Positions 1 through 6,855 of a stretch of DNA of 11,730 bases are shown here, piece by piece. The stretch spans positions 1 to 11,730 of the forward strand of contig JACDHU010000024.1 in assembly GCA_013820865.1 (NCBI GenBank). Reading direction: 5' to 3'. Origin of the DNA: Chloroflexota bacterium. Lineage in GTDB: Bacteria > Chloroflexota > Limnocylindria > QHBO01. Below the pieces are notes generated by a model. It searched no databases and was not told the origin of the DNA. It was given only the letters and a program-made list of their open reading frames with translations. A program made the translations under genes and the position numbers. Position 1 is the first letter of the stretch. Each line of letters begins with the position of its first letter.

Positions 1-10
1 TTCTACACCC

Positions 11-29
11 GTGTCATACAGTGTCATAC
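11..29. repeat. Tandem pair of a 9-bp direct repeat
   Basis: The 9-mer GTGTCATAC occurs at 11-19 and again at 21-29, a 10-bp period that puts both copies on the same face of the helix. It lies in the 113 bp between the left edge and the tgt stop. It could be a tandem operator or promoter part for a gene beyond the edge. Apart from this pair I see nothing in 1-113. Confidence 0.35.
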
Positions 30-113
30 GAGCGGTTCCCACTCAGACGCTCTGACGCGCCGACATATCGACGAATCGTGGCCACGCAGGCACCTCAGGC
101 CAGAAATCGACGA

Positions 114-1250
114 TCAATCGGAGGTCGAGGATCGCACGAAGGCGGTGAGTACGCGCTGGTGGAGGTCCGAGAACGAACCGTCGGCTAGAGCGGCGCGGAC
201 ACGGCGCATGAGCTCGAGGGTCCAGGTGACGTTGTGGACCGATGCGAGCCGGTACGCCAGCAGCTCCTGCGCGCGGAACAGGTGAGCGAGGTACGCGCGT
301 GAGTGATTCGTGCATGCCTCGCAGGCGCAAGCCGGATCGATGGGGCCCGGGTCATCCTGAACCGCGGAATTGCGGAGGTTGAGGCGGCCGGCATCGGTCC
401 AGACCTGGCCGGTGCGGGCCACTCTCGTGGGCAGGACGCAGTCAAACAGGTCGATCCCCCGTTCGACCGCAGCGAAGAAGTCGACCGGCGAGCCGACGCC
501 CATCAGATAGCGCGGGCGAGCATCGGAGCCGAGCGCCTCGCTCACGACGTCCAGGGTGGCGGCCATTTCGGCCTTCGATTCTCCTACCGAAAGGCCGCCG
601 ATCGCAATCCCATCGAAGGGCAGGGCGCTGATGGTTGTCGCGGACGCGCGGCGCAGCGAGGGATTCACGCCGCCCTGGATGATGCCAAAGACGGCCTGGT
701 CCGGCCGTCCGCGCGCTTCCAGCGAGCGCTCAGCCCAGCGGTGGGTCCGCTCCATGGCCTCGACGATCTGTTCACGCGGCAGGCCCGGGTCGACCAACTG
801 GTCCAGCGCCATCGCGATATCGGAGCCGAGGAGCGCCTGGATCTCCATGGCGCGCTCCGGTGTGAGCCGATGCGTCGAGCCATCGAGGTGCGAGGTGAAG
901 GTGGCGCCATCATTATCGACCCGTCGAAGGTGGGCCAGGCTGAACACCTGGAACCCGCCCGAATCGGTCAGGATCGGTCCATCCCAACTCATGAACCGAT
1001 GCAGCCCGCCCAGGCGGTCGATGCGCTCGGCGGTCGGACGCAGATTGAGGTGGTAGGTGTTCCCCAGGATCATCTGCGCGCCGGCGCTCCGCAGGTCACC
1101 CGGCGTCAGAGCCTTGACGGTGGCCTGCGTGCCGACTGGCATGAATTGGGGCGTGTCAATCCCGCCGTGAGGTGTGAGAATGCGGCCCAGCCGGGCGCGT
1201 CCGACATCGGTCGATGCGAATGAGAACGTGATCGGAGCGTGCAGTGACAC
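114..1250 (-). CDS. tgt: tRNA-guanine(34) transglycosylase (queuosine pathway)
   Basis: This enzyme exchanges guanine-34 of GU(N)-anticodon tRNAs for the queuosine precursor preQ1, in the cytoplasm. The protein has 378 residues, the usual length for bacterial Tgt. Family motifs are present: LTDSGGFQVFSL at 94-105, FGIIQGG at 188-194, GGLSVGES at 218-225, and GIDLFDCVLPTR at 265-276 carrying the catalytic aspartate. The zinc site is C308, C310, C313 and H339. The residue after GGL is Ser, where many bacterial enzymes have Ala. I chose the GTG at 1250-1248 because homology begins just after it. The open frame continues upstream to 1619, but that part has no Tgt character and lies antisense to the next gene. 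No SD precedes the GTG; a TATCCT box lies 8 nt upstream, so a leaderless mRNA is likely. The C terminus looks complete. With queA nearby, it supports preQ1-based synthesis of queuosine. Confidence 0.97.
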   Translation of the reverse strand: MSLHAPITFSFASTDVGRARLGRILTPHGGIDTPQFMPVGTQATVKALTPGDLRSAGAQMILGNTYHLNLRPTAERIDRLGGLHRFMSWDGPILTDSGGFQVFSLAHLRRVDNDGATFTSHLDGSTHRLTPERAMEIQALLGSDIAMALDQLVDPGLPREQIVEAMERTHRWAERSLEARGRPDQAVFGIIQGGVNPSLRRASATTISALPFDGIAIGGLSVGESKAEMAATLDVVSEALGSDARPRYLMGVGSPVDFFAAVERGIDLFDCVLPTRVARTGQVWTDAGRLNLRNSAVQDDPGPIDPACACEACTNHSRAYLAHLFRAQELLAYRLASVHNVTWTLELMRRVRAALADGSFSDLHQRVLTAFVRSSTSD

Positions 1251-1258
1251 CGCCGGAG

Positions 1259-1264
1259 AGGATA
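1259..1264 (-). promoter_or_regulatory. Probable -10 box of tgt (leaderless)
   Basis: Read on the minus strand this is TATCCT followed by 8 nt and the GTG start of tgt. There is no SD and no clear -35. The spacing puts transcription initiation at or next to the start codon. The 46-bp gap is shared with the divergent plus-strand gene. Confidence 0.5.
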
Positions 1265-1280
1265 GGCTACGTGCACTACG

Positions 1281-1289
1281 GAGAGGTGA
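1281..1289 (+). promoter_or_regulatory. Ribosome binding site deciding the start of the PH-like gene
   Basis: GAGAGGTGA matches the SD consensus at nearly every position and ends 7 nt before the GTG at 1297. It selects that GTG over the ATG at 1321 and over the far upstream ATG at 1174, which would overlap tgt. Confidence 0.6.
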
Positions 1290-1296
1290 CCGTCGC

Positions 1297-1980
1297 GTGC
1301 GACTGACTGAATGGCCGCGTATGCCGTTCCTGAACGACGAGGTGAAGGAATGGATCGGCATCGAGCTGGAAAGCCTCGGCGTCGAGGATCTGGCCGTGTA
1401 TGTCCTGGAGGCCGGCACCGAAGGCGATGAGCGTCGGGTGATGGTGGCAACCGAGGTGGGCCTGCTGGACCATCGGTATGCTCCCTTTGGTTCTTCAGCC
1501 CGATACCGGCTGGCGATGCTGATGTATCCCTGGCAGGTCCTGCGTGGTGTCGAATTGCGGGCCGATACGTTCCGCCTGTGGGCGCGCGAGCACCGCACCC
1601 GATGGTCATTTCGGCTCAATCATCCGCACTTCGAAGCCGCCACGGAGTCCGCGGACCTGGGTCAGGCCTTGTGTGACCTGGCGCGTGTCTGCGCAGTGAT
1701 GGCCGAGCCCTTCGGCGTCCCGGCCGGTCGTGTCGCGAGCGATGTGCCGGGTGTCATCCCCGGAGGCCCGCGACCCCTTCCGGCGGCTGAGCCAGAACCG
1801 GCGACCGAGGCTGATGCCGAACGAGCCGCGACCGATAGCGATCCTGCAGGGCCACCGGCCGACGAGACCGATCAGCAGCGATCGACCGCGGTGCCGATTG
1901 GCGAGGGGGAAGAAGTTCTCGCTCTGACGGACGAGGAGCGCGAAGCGGTTCCGACCCGCTCCGACGACCAGCACTCGTAG
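1297..1980 (+). CDS. Uncharacterised protein, possible PH-like domain with acidic disordered tail
   Basis: The protein has 227 residues and I do not recognise its family. Residues about 10-140 look folded. Alternating beta segments (for example VMVATEVGLLDHRY and VLRGVELRADTFRLW) are followed by a helix at about 118-137. That order, several strands then a C-terminal helix, resembles bacterial PH-like domains, but this is an inference from pattern. Residues about 150-227 are rich in Pro, Glu, Asp, Ala and Thr and look disordered. No signal peptide or membrane segment is seen. The GTG start is chosen from the SD at 1281-1289; ATG at 1321 (residue 9) is the alternative. The gene diverges from tgt and its stop is 3 bp from the convergent queA stop. 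It therefore splits the queA-tgt pair, and nothing shows a role in queuosine synthesis. Confidence 0.7.
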   Translation: MRLTEWPRMPFLNDEVKEWIGIELESLGVEDLAVYVLEAGTEGDERRVMVATEVGLLDHRYAPFGSSARYRLAMLMYPWQVLRGVELRADTFRLWAREHRTRWSFRLNHPHFEAATESADLGQALCDLARVCAVMAEPFGVPAGRVASDVPGVIPGGPRPLPAAEPEPATEADAERAATDSDPAGPPADETDQQRSTAVPIGEGEEVLALTDEEREAVPTRSDDQHS

Positions 1981-1983
1981 GGT

Positions 1984-3027
1984 TCAGACGATCAGCATGG
2001 CGTCGCCGAAGCTGAAGAACCGATAGCCGCCTTCGAGCGCGACCCGATAGGCATCGAGCAGGCGATTCCGGGCCGCCATGGCATCGGCTTCCGCCATTCC
2101 GGCCTGGACGAAGGCAGTCACGAGCATCAGGAGCGAGCTGCGGGGAAGATGGAAATTCGTGATGAGCGCGTCGACGGTTGCGAACCGATAAGGAGGGGTG
2201 ACGTAGAGCTCGGTCCAGCCGGTCGCCTCGGTGGTCCGGGCGGCGGTCTCAAGGACGCGGACAGTCGTCGTGCCCACCGCCACAACGCGGTCCGCAGCAT
2301 TCATTGCCGCTCGTGTTGCCGCCGGGATCTCGTACCATTCGCGGTGAATGTGATGTTCATCCACGAACAGACCTTCGAGCGGTCGAAAGGTATCGAGACC
2401 GACGTGGAGCGTGACCGATGCGCGCCGCACCCCGCGTGTCTCCAGTGACGCGAGCAGTTCGGGCGTGAAATGCAGGCCGGCGGTTGGTGCGGCCGCCGAG
2501 CCGAGCGGTTGCGCGTAGACGGTCTGGTATCGATCCGGCGGCGCAGATCGGTCGTGAATGTACGGCGGTAGCGGCATCTCTCCGGCCGCGGCCATGATGG
2601 CGTGCGGATCGCCGACGAATGTGACGGAACGCGTCCCATCGCCGATGCGCTCCCCCACCGCCACGCGATCGCCGGATCGGAGGGTCACGGTCGAACCGAC
2701 GGCGAGGCGCCGCGACGGACGCACGAGCGCCTCCCACCGCATCGGATCATCGTCGAGGGGGCGCAGGAGGAGTACCTCGGCGGCACCGCCTCCCTGACGC
2801 GTGCCCGTCAGCCGCGCGGGGATCACGCGCGAGTCATTGACGACGAGGAGATCACCGGGCCTCAGCCACTCGCCGACATCGCCGAACCGGGCATGGTGCA
2901 GGGCATCGGCGGCACGATTGACGACGAGGAGGCGCGAAGCATCTCGCGGCTCGGCCGGGGTCTGCGCGATCGCATCGGCGGGCAGGTCGTAATCGAAGTC
3001 GTCGACGCGCAGTCGCAGGTCAGTCAC
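1984..3027 (-). CDS. queA: S-adenosylmethionine:tRNA ribosyltransferase-isomerase
   Basis: QueA transfers and isomerises the ribosyl moiety of S-adenosylmethionine onto preQ1-34 of tRNA, giving epoxyqueuosine. It acts on the product of Tgt. The 347-residue protein has every conserved block: VVNDSRVIPARL at 62-73, GEMPLPPYI at 149-157, GSAAAPTAGLHFT at 176-188, TLHVGLDTFRPL at 206-217, AVGTTTVRVLET at 250-261, LITNFHLPRSSL at 288-299 and a YRFFSFGDAMLI end. The GTG at 3027-3025 is preferred over the ATG at 3072. Homology starts at VTDLRLRVDDF, and a TACGCT box lies 7 nt before this GTG. The longer form would add 15 residues of no family character. The permease gene ends 60 bp upstream. Confidence 0.97.
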   Translation of the reverse strand: MTDLRLRVDDFDYDLPADAIAQTPAEPRDASRLLVVNRAADALHHARFGDVGEWLRPGDLLVVNDSRVIPARLTGTRQGGGAAEVLLLRPLDDDPMRWEALVRPSRRLAVGSTVTLRSGDRVAVGERIGDGTRSVTFVGDPHAIMAAAGEMPLPPYIHDRSAPPDRYQTVYAQPLGSAAAPTAGLHFTPELLASLETRGVRRASVTLHVGLDTFRPLEGLFVDEHHIHREWYEIPAATRAAMNAADRVVAVGTTTVRVLETAARTTEATGWTELYVTPPYRFATVDALITNFHLPRSSLLMLVTAFVQAGMAEADAMAARNRLLDAYRVALEGGYRFFSFGDAMLIV

Positions 3028-3034
3028 GGGTGAA

Positions 3035-3040
3035 AGCGTA
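3035..3040 (-). promoter_or_regulatory. Probable -10 box of queA (leaderless)
   Basis: On the minus strand, TACGCT is followed by 7 nt and then the queA GTG, with no SD between. No -35 is recognisable. It suggests that queA has its own promoter rather than relying on read-through from the permease gene. Confidence 0.5.
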
Positions 3041-3069
3041 GCGCCCGGCCGGGTTGACCGGTCGGGCGC
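3041..3069 (-). repeat. Inverted repeat between permease gene and queA
   Basis: The arms GCGCCCG (3041-3047) and CGGGCGC (3063-3069) are perfect complements around a 15-nt loop. The repeat lies after the permease stop and directly upstream of the queA -10 box. No T-run follows, so it is not a classical intrinsic terminator. It could end the permease transcript by another route or bind a regulator of queA. Confidence 0.35.
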
Positions 3070-3087
3070 CATCGGTTCGGAAGCGAG

Positions 3088-4563
3088 CTATCCCGCCGGG
3101 GTGATCACACCCTGGAGCCACGGGATCATGAAGTAGATGAAGAATGCGGCGGCGGCCAGCCACATCAGCGGATGCACCTCGCCCGCTCGTCCTCGGACCG
3201 TCTTCAGGAAGACGTAGGACACGAACCCGGCCGCAATCCCGGTCGTGATCGTGAACGTGAGTGGCATGACGATGGCCGTCACGAGCACGGGGAACATCTC
3301 GTCGATGTCTCCCCACTCGAACTCGCGCGCGATCATGAACATGAGGAAACCCACGATCACGAGTGCCGGTGCGGTCGCCTGGGCAGGCACGATGCCCGCG
3401 ATCGGGGCGATCAGGATGGCCAGGAGGAACAGCACGCCCACCACCACCGCGGTGAGCCCGGTGCGTCCCCCTTCGGAGACCCCCGCGGCCGACTCGATAT
3501 AGGTGGTGTTCGAGCTGACCCCGAAGGCACCGCCGGTGATGGCGGCGACCGAGTCGACGACGAGCACGTTGCCGACATCCGGCAGCCGCCCGTTCTCATC
3601 GACCAGTCCAGCCTGCTCGCCCACGCCGATCACCGTGCCCATGGTGTCGAAGAAGTCCGACAGCATGAGGCTGAAGATCACGAGGCCGACGATGAGGACC
3701 GGGGCCACCGTCCAGACTTCGAGCATGGCGCCGATCGGTTGCCCGATGGTCTGGAAGTTATCGAGACTGAACGAGAAGAAGTAGCCGCTGGCATCGGCCG
3801 GAAGAATTGCCGTCCCCGGCAAGAAGCCAGAGTTCTCGGCGCCCACCACGGCGTTGAGGATGATCGCCACCACGGTCGTGAAGACGATGCTGATGAGCAG
3901 CGCGCCGCGAACGGAGAGCGCGATGAGCGCCAGCGCAAGCGCCAGCCCGATCACGAACGTCAGCGTCGCGACGTTCAGAATCCCCGCCGGAACCACCGGC
4001 GGAACACCGGGGCCAACGGAAACGAACCCACCATTTACCAGACCGATGAAGAGGATGAAGAGCCCGATGCCGACGGCGATTGCGCGCTTCAGGTTCATGG
4101 GAATTGCGTTCATGATGGCCTCGCGCAGGCCGGTGAGCACGAGGACCAGGATGATGAGGCCTTCCCAGATGATGATGGCCATCGCCTGCTGCCAGGTGAA
4201 GCCTCTCGTCAGGATCAGCTCGAAGGCGACGACCGCGTTCAGGCCCAGCCCCGCCGCGAGGGCGAACGGATAGTTCGTGGCGAGTCCCATCGCGATGGTG
4301 AGAATGCCCGCCGCCAGTGCCGTGGCCACCGCGACCGGGATGAAGGGCGGACCAAGCCCGTCGAGCGGGCCGCCGCTGAGGATGCTCGGGTTCACGAAGA
4401 TGATGTAGGCCATGACCATGAAGGTCGTCAGGCCGGCACGAATCTCGATCCCCGCTGTTGTCCCCCGCTCGGTGAGCTTGAAGTAGGAGTCGAGCCCGCC
4501 GCCCCCGCCGTCTGGTTGCCGCGGCGTTGCGGGTTCGCTCCTTGGTATATCGGTTCGCTCCAC
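3088..4563 (-). CDS. NCS2-family purine permease, AzgA type (adenine/guanine/hypoxanthine)
   Basis: This is a multi-pass inner-membrane protein predicted to import purine bases by proton symport. The 491-residue protein has a hydrophilic N terminus to about residue 38, then a run of membrane segments to about 485. AzgA-group signatures are MAYIIFVNPSILSGG at 51-65, ALAAGLGLNAVVAF at 101-114, LSDFFDTMGTVIGVGEQAG at 301-319, and the GVSSNTTYIESAAGVSEGGRTG region at 348-369, which forms part of the substrate site in the family. I start at the GTG at 4563-4561 because GGAGGG lies 8 nt upstream. The in-frame GTG at 4572 falls inside that SD, and the ATG at 4674 adds unrelated sequence. The N terminus has a Gly run (19-23). 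It sits between ruvB and queA, which is unusual, so substrates could include the deazapurine bases of the queuosine pathway as well as common purines. The exact substrate cannot be read from the sequence. Confidence 0.93.
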   Translation of the reverse strand: MERTDIPRSEPATPRQPDGGGGGLDSYFKLTERGTTAGIEIRAGLTTFMVMAYIIFVNPSILSGGPLDGLGPPFIPVAVATALAAGILTIAMGLATNYPFALAAGLGLNAVVAFELILTRGFTWQQAMAIIIWEGLIILVLVLTGLREAIMNAIPMNLKRAIAVGIGLFILFIGLVNGGFVSVGPGVPPVVPAGILNVATLTFVIGLALALALIALSVRGALLISIVFTTVVAIILNAVVGAENSGFLPGTAILPADASGYFFSFSLDNFQTIGQPIGAMLEVWTVAPVLIVGLVIFSLMLSDFFDTMGTVIGVGEQAGLVDENGRLPDVGNVLVVDSVAAITGGAFGVSSNTTYIESAAGVSEGGRTGLTAVVVGVLFLLAILIAPIAGIVPAQATAPALVIVGFLMFMIAREFEWGDIDEMFPVLVTAIVMPLTFTITTGIAAGFVSYVFLKTVRGRAGEVHPLMWLAAAAFFIYFMIPWLQGVITPAG

Positions 4564-4571
4564 TCGGGTCA

Positions 4572-4577
4572 CCCTCC
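4572..4577 (-). promoter_or_regulatory. Ribosome binding site of the purine permease
   Basis: GGAGGG on the minus strand lies 8 nt before the GTG at 4563-4561 and fixes this as the start. This gene, unlike its neighbours, has a proper SD and room for a 5' leader. Confidence 0.6.
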
Positions 4578-4596
4578 GCTCCGTGTGTGCAACCGC

Positions 4597-4620
4597 GAGT
4601 CCGACACCATTGTCGGGCGG
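4597..4620 (-). other. Hairpin in the probable permease leader
   Basis: CCGACA (4601-4606) and TGTCGG (4611-4616) form a perfect 6-bp stem with a 4-nt loop. On the minus strand this stem is preceded by CCGC and followed, after a few nt, by the complementary GCGG (4593-4596), so it could extend with a bulge. It lies 20-30 nt upstream of the SD. It matches no riboswitch class I know and has no T-run. Confidence 0.3.
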
Positions 4621-4631
4621 TGCCGTCGCGC

Positions 4632-4637
4632 AGCCTA
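4632..4637 (-). promoter_or_regulatory. Weak candidate -10 box for the permease gene
   Basis: TAGGCT on the minus strand would give a leader of about 60 nt that includes the hairpin and SD. No -35 is clear. It is one of few TANNNT matches in the 154-bp ruvB-permease gap, the longest intergenic region in the window. Confidence 0.25.
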
Positions 4638-4678
4638 CTCCGCGGAACCCATCGGGCGGGCGTGAAACTCGCATATTG

Positions 4679-4714
4679 GGCCGGCAGTCCCCTCATGGGT
4701 GCGTGCCACCGGCC
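4679..4714 (-). repeat. Nested inverted repeat just after ruvB
   Basis: Arms at 4679-4685 and 4708-4714 pair over 7 bp with one G-U. Inside them CCC (4690-4692) pairs with GGG (4697-4699) around TCAT. It begins 3 nt after the ruvB stop codon. No T-run follows, so it may stabilise the 3' end of the mRNA rather than act as a typical terminator. Confidence 0.3.
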
Positions 4715-4717
4715 TTT

Positions 4718-5758
4718 TCAGGCGTCGAAGAGGCCCGGTTGCGCCGATGCGCCCGTGGGCGGCGTCATCCGCAGATGCTCCCAGCCGCCGGGCGTGAGTT
4801 GGCGGCCGCGCGGCGTGCGAGCCAGCATCCCGATCTGCATCAGATACGGCTCGACGACGTCCTCGATTGTTTCGATCGGCTCACTGACGGTGGCGGCCAT
4901 CGTTGCCAGGCCCACGGGACCTCCACCGTGATGCTCGGCCATGGCGCGCATGAGCTGGCGATCCATGGCGTCGAGGCCGCGATCGTCGATTTCCAGCAGC
5001 GCGAGCGCATCGGAGGCAAGCGCGGCGGTGACTCCTCCGTCGCCGCCACCGCGAACCTGGGCGTAATCGCGCACGCGCTTGAGCAGACGGTTCGCGATGC
5101 GCGGCGTCCCACGCGATCGGGCCGCCACGAGGGCGGCCGCGTCATCGGTCAATGACACGTCGAGGATCTCCGCGGACCGGCGCAGGATCCGCTCGAGCTC
5201 GGTTTGCGTGTAATAGTCGAGGCGGTAGGTCACGCCGAACCGATCGCGCAGCGGCCCGGTGATCGCCCCCACGCGGGTGGTGGCGCCGATGACCGTCAGG
5301 TGTTCGATCTGGAGCCTCACCGACCGCGCGCCCGGCCCCTTGCCGAGCACGACATCGAGGGCGAAATCCTCCATGGCCGGGTACAGGATCTCTTCCACTG
5401 CATGGCTGAGCCGATGAATCTCGTCGATGAACAGCACGTCACCCTTGTCCAGCGAGGTCAGCACCGCGGCGAGGTCACCGGCACGCTCGATCGCGGGCCC
5501 GGAGGTCGTACGGATCTGGGCGCCCATCTCGGCTGCCACGATGTTTGCGAGCGTCGTCTTGCCAAGCCCTGGAGGCCCGTACAGCAGCACGTGGTCGACC
5601 GGCTCGGACCGATGCTGTGCCGCATCGATCAGGATGGCGAGGTTCTGCTTGACGCGATCCTGTCCGGCAAACTCATCCAGCCGTCGAGGGCGGACGGTCG
5701 ACTCGAGGGCGAGCTCTTCTTCCGCGATCTCGGTGGTCGTGATGCGCTCGATCGTCAT
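4718..5758 (-). CDS. ruvB: Holliday junction branch-migration ATPase RuvB
   Basis: RuvB is the hexameric AAA+ motor that, with RuvA, drives branch migration of Holliday junctions in recombinational repair. The 346-residue length is normal. Walker A is GPPGLGKTT at 61-69, Walker B VLFIDEIHRL at 108-117 and sensor 1 VIGATTR at 156-162. The arginine-finger region GPLRDRFG is at 168-175 and sensor 2 is in RGTPRIANRLLKR at 216-228. The winged-helix DNA-binding domain covers about 256-335, with the family EPYLMQIGMLARTPRGR segment. The ATG at 5758-5756 is the natural start. A TAGAAT box lies 6 nt before it and no SD is present. The box overlaps the stop codon of the upstream gene, which is 9 bp away. 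ruvA and ruvC are not in the window. Confidence 0.98.
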   Translation of the reverse strand: MTIERITTTEIAEEELALESTVRPRRLDEFAGQDRVKQNLAILIDAAQHRSEPVDHVLLYGPPGLGKTTLANIVAAEMGAQIRTTSGPAIERAGDLAAVLTSLDKGDVLFIDEIHRLSHAVEEILYPAMEDFALDVVLGKGPGARSVRLQIEHLTVIGATTRVGAITGPLRDRFGVTYRLDYYTQTELERILRRSAEILDVSLTDDAAALVAARSRGTPRIANRLLKRVRDYAQVRGGGDGGVTAALASDALALLEIDDRGLDAMDRQLMRAMAEHHGGGPVGLATMAATVSEPIETIEDVVEPYLMQIGMLARTPRGRQLTPGGWEHLRMTPPTGASAQPGLFDA

Positions 5759-5764
5759 CGGTCG

Positions 5765-5770
5765 ATTCTA
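5765..5770 (-). promoter_or_regulatory. Probable -10 box of ruvB (leaderless)
   Basis: TAGAAT, 6 nt, then ATG on the minus strand. It is the best -10 match in the window (5 of 6 to TATAAT). It includes the TAG stop codon of the upstream MocA-like gene, so ruvB could be transcribed independently although only 9 bp separate the genes. Confidence 0.6.
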
Positions 5771-6805
5771 GTGGAGCGCCTCATCCGCCCACCGACGGAT
5801 GAGTTCATGGTGCGCCGACCACGACTCCCAGACCGATGCTGCCCATGCGTGCACCGCGCGTCCGTGCTCGTCCGCGTCGCATGCCGACAGGACGTCCAGC
5901 ACGGTCATTCCATACGTTGTCGGCGGCGTGAGCCAGGGCCAATTCCGATTCTCGCTGGCAAGGCGCTGCGTGATCGGATTGAGCTGTCGCATGTCCATGT
6001 TGTGCTCGAGCCAATGACAGAGACCGACAAGGTGCAGCGCCACCGACTGCCGCTGCCGCCGATCGTTCGTGCCGGGGTGCTGCACGGTGTACACGTCGAC
6101 GGTGTGACGATGAATCCAGCCGTAGGCCGGGTCCTGGAACTCGCGCGCCAAGAGCTCGCCGAACGCGGCCCAGCATGCCGCCGACGCGCCGATGTACTCG
6201 TGCACGGACCCGTTGGGCAGAGGCAAGAAGGTCGCGCCGCAGCCGGGACAGGGCTCGATGAACGCGGCGAGATCCTCGGGCGTGTCGACATCGAGCGCGT
6301 GCTCCTTCACGTCGACTTCCGTGACGAGCTCTGGATGCTGCGCGAGGATCCCTCGCAGTCCCTCGTCGCCGGATACTTCCGTCGCGAGCCCGAACGCCTC
6401 TCGGAGCAGAAGCACCGGCGGACCGATGCGACCGTGCGCCATGGCCGCCACGACCGACCGATCGCCACGAGCCGCATACAGGATGGCGGTCAACGTGACG
6501 CGACTTACGGTCGGCTGGTCGCCGAGCAACACCATCGCCGCGTCGGCTTCCGCAGGTACCGCGGCCAAGCCAAGCCTCAGCGACTTGCTCATGCCTTCGG
6601 ACGGCGCATCATTCATCACTGGGACGACGTCGGCCGGAACCGTCAACGTGGGCGAAACCACGACGATCACCGGCGCGAGCCCTGCGTCGGTAGCAACCTG
6701 CGCGACGATCTCGAGCATTGTCCGTCCGCCGACCCGCGCGAGCTGCTTCGGCGACCCGAAGCGGCTGGAGGCACCGGCAGCGAGGATGACGGCGGCGGTC
6801 TGCAT
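5768..6805 (-). CDS. MocA-like molybdenum cofactor cytidylyltransferase fused to a Cys/His-rich DUF5946-like domain
   Basis: The protein has 345 residues in two parts. Residues 1-183 are a MobA/MocA-type nucleotidyltransferase. They contain LAAGASSRFGSPKQL at 8-22 (nucleotide binding), GDQP at 95-98 (metal site), SGDEGLRGIL at 145-154 and DVDTPEDL at 172-179. MocA joins CTP to molybdopterin to make the dinucleotide cofactor of xanthine-dehydrogenase-family enzymes, one of which is encoded at 9745. Residues 185-345 begin with CPGCGA. They contain ACW at 210-212, HRHTVDVYTVQHPG at 232-245 and further His at 258, 264 and 268. From memory this resembles DUF5946, of unknown function; the Cys/His content suggests metal binding. 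The junction is almost without linker and the frame is continuous, so the fusion looks genuine. The start is the ATG just before homology; the frame is open to 6901 but that part is unrelated. CTP specificity is inferred from context. Confidence 0.85.
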   Translation of the reverse strand: MQTAAVILAAGASSRFGSPKQLARVGGRTMLEIVAQVATDAGLAPVIVVVSPTLTVPADVVPVMNDAPSEGMSKSLRLGLAAVPAEADAAMVLLGDQPTVSRVTLTAILYAARGDRSVVAAMAHGRIGPPVLLLREAFGLATEVSGDEGLRGILAQHPELVTEVDVKEHALDVDTPEDLAAFIEPCPGCGATFLPLPNGSVHEYIGASAACWAAFGELLAREFQDPAYGWIHRHTVDVYTVQHPGTNDRRQRQSVALHLVGLCHWLEHNMDMRQLNPITQRLASENRNWPWLTPPTTYGMTVLDVLSACDADEHGRAVHAWAASVWESWSAHHELIRRWADEALH

Positions 6806-6811
6806 CGGCCC

Positions 6812-6817
6812 ATTCTG
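6812..6817 (-). promoter_or_regulatory. Probable -10 box of the MocA-like gene (leaderless)
   Basis: CAGAAT on the minus strand lies 6 nt before the ATG at 6805, the same geometry as ruvB and the VOC gene. No SD is present. Confidence 0.4.
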
Positions 6818-6820
6818 GTG

Positions 6821-6836
6821 GTTGCGCGACCGCAAC
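6821..6836. promoter_or_regulatory. Palindromic operator candidate between divergent genes
   Basis: GTTGCG (6821-6826), CGAC, CGCAAC (6831-6836) is a perfect 6+6 dyad in the 62-bp gap between the MocA-like gene and the VOC gene. It begins 4 bp upstream of the minus-strand -10 box and covers the -35 position of the plus-strand promoter, so one bound dimer could control both. The regulator is unknown. Confidence 0.4.
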
Positions 6837-6855
6837 TTTCCTTCGCGCTGACGCG

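Noticed and set aside
303..1223. Plus-strand open frame (306 codons) antisense to tgt
   Set aside because: tgt has full motifs on the minus strand and the plus-strand product shows no domain.
1255..1286. Direct repeat GGAGAGG at 1255-1261 and 1280-1286
   Set aside because: The second copy is the SD of the PH-like gene and the first is a short purine-rich match. Seven bases are too few to claim a regulatory repeat.
1251..1619. N-terminal extension of Tgt by 123 codons
   Set aside because: The frame happens to stay open, but the extra part is Arg/Ser-rich, lies antisense to the PH-like gene and has no Tgt homology. The length from GTG 1250 matches the family.
3041..3069. Intrinsic terminator after the permease gene
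   Set aside because: The hairpin is good, but no T-run follows in the minus-strand direction, so I list it only as an inverted repeat.
3172..4665. Long plus-strand open frame (497 codons) antisense to the purine permease
   Set aside because: Its product is an improbable His/Asp/Glu/Arg-rich string with no domain, as expected from the complement of GC-rich membrane-protein codons. The permease on the other strand has clear family motifs.
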